A DNA stretch of 64,000 nt from Lineus longissimus (lineage: Eukaryota; Nemertea; Pilidiophora; Heteronemertea; Lineidae). Position 1 is the first letter of the stretch, and each line of letters begins with the position of its first letter. This document shows, one piece after another, positions 56,685 through 64,000 of this stretch. Both the position numbers and the translations under genes were made by a program. The notes under the pieces were generated by a model, which had not been told where the DNA came from, did not search any database, and saw only the letters and a list, made by a program, of their open reading frames with translations. The stretch is from assembly GCF_910592395.1 (NCBI RefSeq), contig NC_088316.1, positions 620,001 through 684,000 on the forward strand, written 5' to 3'.

Positions 56685-58771
56685 ACACACGCCAAGTTAC
56701 GATCATCACATCCACGGAGTAGAAATTGGCTATCTTTGAAAATTCGTGGAAGGCCTACCAGAGAATCTGAATTCATGTAGTTTCTATATGTCCCACGAAA
56801 TATAGAAGACATTTCAGCAGAAAGGACAGTTGATAATGAAAAAATAAGATTATACTTCAGTAGTTTTTGAAACTCAGTTTTCTATTTTTGAAATAGTGCG
56901 CATTTCAAAAGTTCAGTTTTTTCGAGACCAGTCGAATTATATCTTTATTTCAGGAGGCCCTTTTTCAGTCGAGTGGGGGGGGGGCGATTAAGCTCCTGTG
57001 GTCACTCTAAAACTGTCTCTGGGATATTCTATTACCAAGGGAATAAATACGAATTTAATGAGCTGGGAAGGGGCATGTGCCAAAACCCAAAAATGTATAC
57101 ATATACATGTATTCATTCACGGCAAATTTCGGTACGTTTCAAGCTGGTGCACGACAAAAGAGGTGTTTTGCCCAGACTACAGGGATAAGTTGTGTGATAT
57201 AGATCGATAGTCATTCATCAGTTTTGGATTTTATTCATTAGACAATAAATAATAGCCTAGCACCATAACAAGCCACCCGCATCTAGACTCCCTGGGCAGA
57301 CCTTCACGTCATCCTATTTTGGACTCCATGAGGAACGTGGAGACCCGCATCCGACCCGCATCAAATCCATTATTGAAGACAATGGCTTGTGTAGTCCATT
57401 AGTGGCCCTTTTTTATTTATAATAAATGTTGAGGTGCCCCCATTTTGAGACGGCCCCCTGCTAAGGACCAGCCTCGAGCCCATTGACAAATATATACAGA
57501 CGCATGTGGCACATGTATACAACCATTAGCGCGTTCGATTTATAGCGCCGCGCTTCGGTAAGCACCCGATCTCGGGCCTTGAAGCGCATGCCCAGTATGA
57601 AACGAACCCGAACGCTCTGGCGCCAGAACGAATTTGAGGGCTTCTTTCCAAAATTACGCTGTAGACAGATTGATTGATTTTTATGTATATTTTGATGTCT
57701 TTTTGGTGGCACGTTCTGCATGATATGAGAGAAGGGACTTTGGGAGGATTCACCAGTCTTCTAAGATGACTGTGGTCCCAAGTAGAACTCAAATTGTACT
57801 TAAAGAGTTGTCGGGTAGATATTCGGTACAACCAGTCTCGTGAGATCAGATAACCAGCTGGCAGAGATTGATTGTTCCATTGTCCGTCCTTGTATCACCC
57901 ATGTATAACGCAAGTGTAATGTTGTCGTGTACAGCTAAATGACCCTTTGAAGGTTGTGTCAATGTCTTCCCAACCTGACGAGATGAGGCGCCAGTACGAA
58001 AAAGAACGCACTGGCGCTTACTCGCGCTCACTCGCGTTTTACTCGCGTAAGCGTGGCGCTAGTAATCGAACACGCTAAATGTACAGCGTGCATACATGAG
58101 TTGGCACTTGTTTTATCAATGTCCCATTTGTTTTGGCGATTTTCAGTAATCTGAATGAAATAAGACACAGACCTTGGTGGTAGGCCTATACTAAGTTTAT
58201 TATGCTTAGACCGATCCTAGTTTGAATGGTGGTATTCAGTTCAGGTGATCCCTACCTCGATAATACATGTAATATCAAAGGTGATATAATTAGCTTGTAT
58301 CAATGTATGATGTTGTAGGCCTACAAAGCCTATAACAATTACAACAATAATATGGTAGTTGTGTGCTATAGTTGCATACTGTGTTTCAATGCATGAAAAG
58401 TGCATCCAAGACAGTTACCGTATGTATTGACTTATTGTAAGGGGCCTAAAGCCTATTTCACGTCCTTCCTGCATTGCCTGGACCGTCACCATGGCAGCCA
58501 TGTTAGGTCATTGAGACAAGCACCTGTTTACCTGGAGACAAGAGTTCATGGAGTTCCCAAAGGATGTGCTCACATAATGGCCTTTTTCCATTTCAGTTCC
58601 AAATGACAATTGATTAAGGTAGCCCACAGGCTGCAGAATCAGAAGGCGGCACCTTTCACTGCGTACACCAAGACTACGAGACTATTTACTTGGAGTGAAG
58701 TGAGGTTTCCGAAGAGTGCACGTAGAGAGACAATAAAGAACAGAGTTATTCAGAGGCTGAGAAAGTTAGAG
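56685..58771 (+). other. Spacer between pseudo-sulfatase and ornithine carrier
   Basis: About 2.1 kb without a recognised gene. AATAAA occurs at 57042-57047. A G9 run lies near 56977. 57526-58078 is an inverted-repeat element. The frame upstream of the carrier ATG stays open for about 50 codons but has no ATG. Confidence 0.6.
57526..58078. mobile_element. Non-autonomous DNA element with about 35-bp imperfect TIRs
   Basis: The left end TTAGCGCGTTCGATTTATAG then CGCCGCGCTT matches the inverted right end TTAGCGTGTTCGATTACTAG then CGCCACGCTT. Subterminal GGCGCCAG/CTGGCGC words repeat in both orientations. Interior of about 480 bp with no transposase frame. No convincing target duplication, so the superfamily is open. 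Confidence 0.7.
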
Positions 58772-58859
58772 ATGGCTACCACAGGGGAGGTAGAGGGATC
58801 TCACATCCCCAGGAATCATGCTCTGGAAACTGCAGTCGATCTCGCTGCCGGTACTGTGG
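58772..58859 (+). CDS. SLC25A15: Ornithine carrier exon 1
   Basis: MATTGEVEGSHIPRNHALET, then AVDLAAGTVG, ending phase 1 at G|gtaagt. The A(V/I)DL(A/T)AG segment begins the first transmembrane helix in ORNT proteins. Confidence 0.9.
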
Positions 58860-60924
58860 GTAAGTTTCCAAAGAACAGATTAAAAAGAATATCTGATCTG
58901 TGTCCTCAAAAATATCAAATGCATCGCAAGGACTTTGCTCGAGTTGCTTGATTTTTTTCACTTACAAATTTCTCGAGAAAGCCTGTTGATATCGCTTTCA
59001 ATTTCATTTTCAGGCGGAGTGGCCAACTGCCTCTCAGGCCAGCCGCTGGACACAGTCAAAGTCAAAATGCAGACATTTCCAACTCTGTACAGGAATGCAT
59101 TCCACTGCTTTGTGCAAACTTACAAAACTGATGGTTTCTTCCACGGACTGTACGCCGGGACGGTCCCGGCCCTCGCAGCGAACATTGCAGAAAATGCCAT
59201 CTTGTTTATGTTCTATGGTATCTGTCAAAAATCCGTGATGAAACTGGTGCATGTAGAGAAAGAGAATGATTTAAAAGCAATTCATAAAGCATTTGCCGGT
59301 GGTGGGGCGGCATTTTTTGCCTCTCTTGCTCTGTGCCCAACGGAGCTGATCAAGTGTAAACTGCAGGCTATGAGAGAGATGGTCGACCAAGGAAAACTGG
59401 AAAAATCAAAAACATTCAGGTGAGTAAAGTGTCCTAAATGGTGTTGGCAGAGAGAGAGTATCTTTCAATCTGTGTGGAGATTGGACTACTGGATGAGGTA
59501 AGGCCTGATTGGGACACAACCTGGGAGGGGAAAAGTGTGGTTTTAAATGTTGTGAACAAGTTTGACCAACACTGCCTATGTTTTAGGGAACAAGTCAAAA
59601 GTATATTGAAGCCGAAAAAACAAGCACTGTTCGTTTCTCCCTTGACCAGTACTCCCTGAGCTGGAATTCTAAGTCCAAAATCACTGGGGTTTGTAAACAG
59701 GCATCTGGAACAGCTGTAGTAGGCTCATTTCAAATTTTGAAACTTCATGATGAAATTATTCTATTTTTCAGTGGGCCATATGCACTAACAAAACACATTT
59801 GCAAGACGGAGGGTGTCCGCGGTATGTTCCGAGGACTCGGGCCAACATTAGGTCGAGAGATGCCAGGATACTTCGTCTTTTTTGGTGGTTACGAAATCAG
59901 TCGGAACTATTTCACACCTCCGGGAAAAACTCCTGATGACATAGGTGAGAATTTCTGCATTCCATCGCATTGAGTAAAGAACTGATCAGTTTGCTGAGGA
60001 GCTATAAGTCAGATTTGAAGTGCAGGTACCACTGCACGACGCGATGTATAGCTATGTCTAACAACTTTCAGACCAATGACCATGGCGGCTAAATAAGGAG
60101 AAGGTGTTAGAATATTATGTCTGCGTGGAGAATGAGTTAAAACCTCACTGTTTGTGTCATATTTCCTTTCCAGGACCGCTGAAGACGGTATTATGTGGTG
60201 GCATCGGTGGTGTCTCCCTCTGGGTCGCAATCTTCCCTACCGACGTTGTCAAGTCAAGGATCCAAATCTCTGAGGGGAAAAGTGCCACGTTTGCCGGGAC
60301 GTTCATGCAGGTAGTGAGAGAAGATGGTAAGACTCTCTTGAAGTTTGTCAGTCTGGACCGGAGTTTCTGACATGTTGTTACAAGATAGAGATGTAATTAT
60401 GATATGTATATTCAACATAATGATAACAGCATGCCAGTAGGTCTACTGTTTGTCCGAATATCAGTGAAGACAAGTATGAAGCAAGGATGAGTTACCTCTA
60501 AGAACATTCACCAAAACTGTGTATTCACAACTTCAAATGACTAATCCGTTAAAGTTAGCATTATCAAAGGAGGCTCTTGGGTACAGGGATGGGTTTGGGC
60601 TTCTCAATTCTGCTGTCAAGTGTTAGGCAGAGTGTGATCTTAATTTGATAGGGAACAGAGAGTGAAGACCTGTTTCTGAAAGCCAAGGAACTATTTAGTG
60701 TTTGGAAGAGACATGATTCATCTGGACTGTCCCACAAGTCTACTTGAATATGAAAATTCTTAGCAAGTGTTGTTGAAATATCTATCTTTGTATTTTCAGG
60801 TGTGCTTGCTCTCTACCGAGGACTTGGTCCAACGGTGGTGAGGACATTTATAGCAAGTGGTGCCCTCTTCCTCTCGTACGAGTACTGCAAGCGAGGTTTA
60901 GAATATCTATTAAAGAACCAGTGA
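58772..60924 (+). CDS. SLC25A15: Mitochondrial ornithine transporter (SLC25A15/ORNT1 type)
   Basis: Five exons (58772-58859, 59014-59419, 59772-59944, 60174-60326, 60800-60924) join with phases 1, 2, 1, 1 to give 314 residues; human ORNT1 has 301. The three carrier signatures are PLDTVK (40-45), PTELIK (138-143) and PTDVVK (244-249), one per repeat. ORNT-specific stretches include GQPLDTVKVKMQTFP, ANIAENAILFM, CPTELIKC and REMPGYFVFFGGYE. The protein exchanges ornithine (with citrulline and proton) across the inner mitochondrial membrane, linking cytosolic and mitochondrial steps of arginine and urea metabolism. ATG 58772 is the only in-frame Met in the first exon. SLC25A2 is a mammalian duplicate, so an invertebrate gene would be ancestral to both. 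Confidence 0.95.
59014..59419 (+). CDS. SLC25A15: Ornithine carrier exon 2
   Basis: Flanked by attttcag and gtgagt, phase 1 in, phase 2 out. Encodes the first carrier repeat, from GVANCLSGQPLDTVKVKMQT through ANIAENAILFM, and the start of the second repeat with CPTELIKCKLQ. Confidence 0.95.
59772..59944 (+). CDS. SLC25A15: Ornithine carrier exon 3
   Basis: Flanked by atttttcag and gtgaga, phase 2 in, phase 1 out. Encodes GPYALTKHICKTEGVRGMFR, then GLGPTLGREMPGYFVFFGGY, the second half of repeat two. Confidence 0.95.
60174..60326 (+). CDS. SLC25A15: Ornithine carrier exon 4
   Basis: Flanked by cctttccag and gtaaga, phase 1/1. Encodes VLCGGIGGVSLWVAIFPTDV, then VKSRIQ, the start of the third repeat with its PTDVVK signature. 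Confidence 0.95.
60800..60924 (+). CDS. SLC25A15: Ornithine carrier exon 5
   Basis: After attttcag it encodes GVLALYRGLGPTVVRTFIAS, then GALFLSYEYCKRGLEYLLKN, then Gln and TGA. This is the last helix of repeat three and matches the ORNT C-terminus. Confidence 0.95.
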
Positions 60925-61467
60925 TACAGTTGAGATATTTAGGTTAATTTTAGTGCATCGGTGAATCAAAGTCTGGACTGTGAGCCATCAGCAATCATCT
61001 TGGCAAGTCTGCCAACCCATCAGTACTTTCATGTCATGATAGCCCCCATGGAGGGTTGGAAGATCTGTTTGTGTTTGTCTTGACCAGTGAATGGTTACTG
61101 TGAGTATGAATATCTTCCAGGGAAGTTGTACGCATCCATCCAGCCGAGGACCGATTCTGGGGGCTTTAAACAGGGTAAAGTAAGGGAGCTGATTGTGGCT
61201 GTGCAGGAAAGATGATGGAACTGGAAAAAACACCCCAATTCTAGCAATTTTGGGGTCTAGAGCACATATGCACTGGGCGTAGTGCAACCATTAATGTTTT
61301 CTGGGTGGAATGTGGTCTTTGATTGTGTTGTTAGTCTATCATATCATGTGTTTTCTATAATCTACACTGGTTGAGGAATTTTTGACTGCATGTTTTTTTC
61401 AACTTAAGTAGAATTTTAACTGGAATATAAAATGTTGGCAGAAAGACTGTTTTTAATGGGTGTTATG

Positions 61468-61473
61468 AATAAA
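61468..61473 (+). terminator. SLC25A15: Candidate polyadenylation signal of the ornithine carrier
   Basis: AATAAA (gttatgAATAAAgactg) about 545 nt after the TGA, the first canonical hexamer I noticed downstream. Confidence 0.5.
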
Positions 61474-62412
61474 GACTGTAAATGCATTTACTTCAGCTTT
61501 GTACTGGGAGGCCCAAAGTGTACATGGAGATTCAAGTAAAAGCATTTACTACCTGGTCTTTATTCATATCAAGTGTTGTTTTTAAAAGGAAATTGTGGCC
61601 TATTCGCATTGGGCTCTGCATTTAGGTCAGCAACTGTGTGCTTTAGTAAATGGCTTGATCACCCGGAGTGTGTCGGGCATCTTAACGCTATCCAGCATGC
61701 TATTCATATCAGCGACCTCCAGTGTGAGCGTGAGATGTTCAATGTTGGGGATCTGTCACTAAAAACAAAGTTTTACTCTGAGCTTGTATTGTTTTTTTAC
61801 CCACTATCCCGGTTATTTGGTAGTTCAAAGCTCAAGGTGATCTCATATGTTTATATTTTTAAAGAGGAGGAATCTGAATAGGTCAATTTGCGTAATGCGT
61901 TGCATGATGTACTATGCGGACCTCTCAATGCGGTGCTTAAGCATAAAATGGCAAGAAGAGTTGACTCTGCTATCTATAGGGAAGAATGGGTCTTTAGCCT
62001 TGTATTATAACTTCCATGTTGACGCTTCAAGTTCATATCTGTATTGAACAAATAACAAGTGACGACAATCTTTTAGAGTTGAAACGAGGGACTTTTTGGG
62101 GCCACCCTGTGAACAGTTGATGTCAAAGCGGTTCTGTATGCAAAGCAAATGCAAAGTGAGATTTTAAAGGAAGTGTTCAAGTTTTGGAAGCTAATAAATC
62201 TAAATGATCTGACGAAATCTTTTGTTCGATTGTTGATGGTCTTTCTTACATTAAGCTCATTTCAAACCTAAAACCTTTTTTCTGAAGCCGACAGACAAAG
62301 TTCCGTGGGACTGAGCCACAGATGTGTCCTCTACCACTACCAGTAAGACTAAGATTGCCCATAACAATCAACAGCCTTGGTAGCTCCTTGTGGCAATAAC
62401 CCAAGGTTGGCT

Positions 62413-62575
62413 ATTGTCACAACCTGTGGACAGTCACAATCAGGGGAACTCTTCATTCGTCTCAAGGAGGCAAGCTGCCTTGTCATTGTCACAACCTGTG
62501 GACAGTCACAATCAAGGGAACTCTTCATTCGTCTCAAGGAGGCAAGCTACTCTGTCATTGTCACAACCTTGAGAC
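62413..62575. repeat. 72-bp tandem repeat, about 2.2 units
   Basis: Units start ATTGTCACAACCTGTGGACA at 62413 and 62485, with a partial third at 62557. The period is a multiple of three, so both strands keep open frames with a 24-residue repeat (IVTTCGQSQS...). No in-frame ATG start or splice context supports a protein. Confidence 0.88.
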
Positions 62576-62784
62576 AGGCACAGCCTGGAGACGGTCCCAA
62601 CCATTTTCACCATCACCAGGAGAGACAACTTCCAAGCTATGCCTCCTGTGCTGCGTTTGGTTTTCTTGTCTTTAACGCATTCATGTTTGCTTGCTACTTG
62701 TCTCTCAGATAAAGTGGAACCTAGAAAGTAACAACCCAAGCCAAGCAAACAAAACTACCGTAATTGTAAGAAGGTTCTTATCTA

Positions 62785-63790
62785 CCGTAGGTTGTGACAT
62801 TAAGTAAAAAGGCGATTTCGTTAGTTGCAACATTAAACCTCAATGGCTGATGTCTAGGAGGTTGTGACGTTATTCTGGATGGCTGTACATGTAAGTTGTG
62901 AAAAATATTCCTGTAGGTTGTGACACTAACTCTGACTGGCTTTTATACGTCGTGACTCACAAATTGCCCAGGTTGATATACATGGCTTTAACCATGTGAA
63001 CTACTTCGACAGGTTACGACATTCTGTGCCCCAGATCAGCACATTGCCCTTGCCATTGTAACAGAGAACGTTACTGTACTGATAAATTTGGAAGGATTGG
63101 GGTCAAATCTTGAGATAGCTTGTGACCATCCTAAAATCTCTGTTTTCGAGGGCTGGAGCTTTGACCGAGATTTTTGAAGTGGGCCTTCAGTTCAGTTCAA
63201 GCTGGTTTGTTTATCAAGATTTGACCAATCATTGTTCCCAAGATAATAAGTCGGGTAATAAGTACAAATTTCTCTCTATCAAACAAACTAACACAATGAA
63301 CAAAAAAACAAAACATACATTATAATGAAAAACAACTGATTGTTCAAACCTGCAGTGCATTATGATAGTGAGGCTGACCTAAGTTGCAAAGTGACTGTAA
63401 ATCCGGCTGTTTCGTCCGTCGCACGGCAAAAGAAATCCCATCTGAACGACCCGGTCTTCTGGTTGTGACTTTGTCGTCAATACCAATTGGGCTCAATGGA
63501 AATTGCAATCAAAGACCATAAACTTGCTCTCCGTGACACAATAGGGATAGCAGTCAAAGACAAATTGACGTGATTTATTATGTGCTCCTGACACAAACAT
63601 TATTATTTTTGTAGACCCATACATTTAAGATTTGTCAATGAGTTATACCGGTGTGACCCAAAACATGATCGTCACCTTGAAGGATTTGAGATGCATGCCT
63701 ACAAAAACCAATTACCTTAGATAAAGTGTGAGCTGCCTTCGACTTGTCTTCACCCTGTCCTTACCTTTTAGTAGGTTGTGACTTTAGTCA
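62785..63790. repeat. Dispersed AGGTTGTGAC words
   Basis: GTAGGTTGTGACATTAAG (near 62787), GGAGGTTGTGACGTTATT (62858), GTAGGTTGTGACACTAAC (62912), CTGGTTGTGACTTTGTC (63459) and GTAGGTTGTGACTTTAGTC (63772) share a core spaced irregularly. The same core is in the 47.2-47.9 kb repeats and, inverted, in the 72-bp repeat. Confidence 0.6.
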
Positions 63791-64000
63791 GTGAGGACAT
63801 TTGAAATTACATGGACAAATATGCACAACCTTGGGACTCTGGCCTATCCTATTCGTATAGAGACAAATTCATATTCTACCATCAAAGGAAAACTAGTCCC
63901 AATCCATGCACCCGTCTCCTGATAGAAGTGACAATAGCCTAGTCGGCCACATCAGGAGTTTCTTTCAGTATGACTTTCATCATGCCATTGAAGTGTTGAT

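Larger units (their letters stand above)
60925..64000 (+). other. Ornithine carrier 3' UTR and repeat-rich spacer
   Basis: AATAAA lies at 61468-61473, about 545 nt past the stop. Beyond it no gene was recognised. A 72-bp tandem repeat occupies 62413 to about 62575, and GGTTGTGAC words recur to 63790. Confidence 0.6.

Noticed and set aside
58610-58771. N-terminal extension of the ornithine carrier
   Set aside because: The frame is open and basic upstream of ATG 58772, but it contains no ATG, and SLC25 carriers normally lack a presequence.
62377-62712. 111-codon frame with repeated IVTTCGQSQS units and a hydrophobic end
   Set aside because: It results from a 72-bp tandem repeat whose period is a multiple of three. 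It has no ATG start and no family match.

Overview
The window is eukaryotic and animal. Genes are split by GT-AG introns of up to about 14 kb, AATAAA signals lie downstream of stops, coding density is very low, and the spacers are full of inverted repeats, minisatellites and transposon remnants. All four proteins recognised are typical of animals. The gene set and repeat style fit a marine invertebrate, perhaps a lophotrochozoan, but nothing here fixes the phylum.

Layout. 1-1533 holds a foldback-type palindromic element of about 1.4 kb with a 6-bp target duplication. 1534-15671 is gene-poor spacer with dispersed repeats, hairpins and a 34-bp minisatellite. 15672-46618 carries a CA10/CA11-type carbonic anhydrase-related protein (CARP) in nine recognised exons, whose introns contain a decayed Gypsy-type reverse transcriptase and many small inverted repeats. 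46619-49632 is 3' UTR and tandem repeats. 49633-53673 is a two-exon rhodopsin-family (class A) GPCR of 601 residues with a MITE in its intron. 55053-56684 is an intronless arylsulfatase-B-like protein of 543 residues that has lost nearly every catalytic residue and carries an N-terminal membrane anchor. 58772-60924 is a five-exon mitochondrial ornithine carrier (SLC25A15 type, 314 residues). 60925-64000 is 3' UTR and repeats.

All four genes lie on the + strand, but they belong to unrelated processes: neuronal or secreted CARP signalling, GPCR signalling, an endomembrane or surface pseudo-sulfatase, and the mitochondrial urea/ornithine route. There is no sign that they work as a unit. Two of the four are pseudoenzymes. 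The sulfatase-fold pseudoenzyme with a type II anchor and cytoplasmic sorting-like motifs is the most unusual item. The CARP gene also shows a decayed duplicate of one exon's splice acceptor and a 40-nt penultimate exon whose skipping would swap the C-terminus. Exon boundaries were set by reading splice sites, phases and family resemblance by eye; no alignment or transcript data were available.
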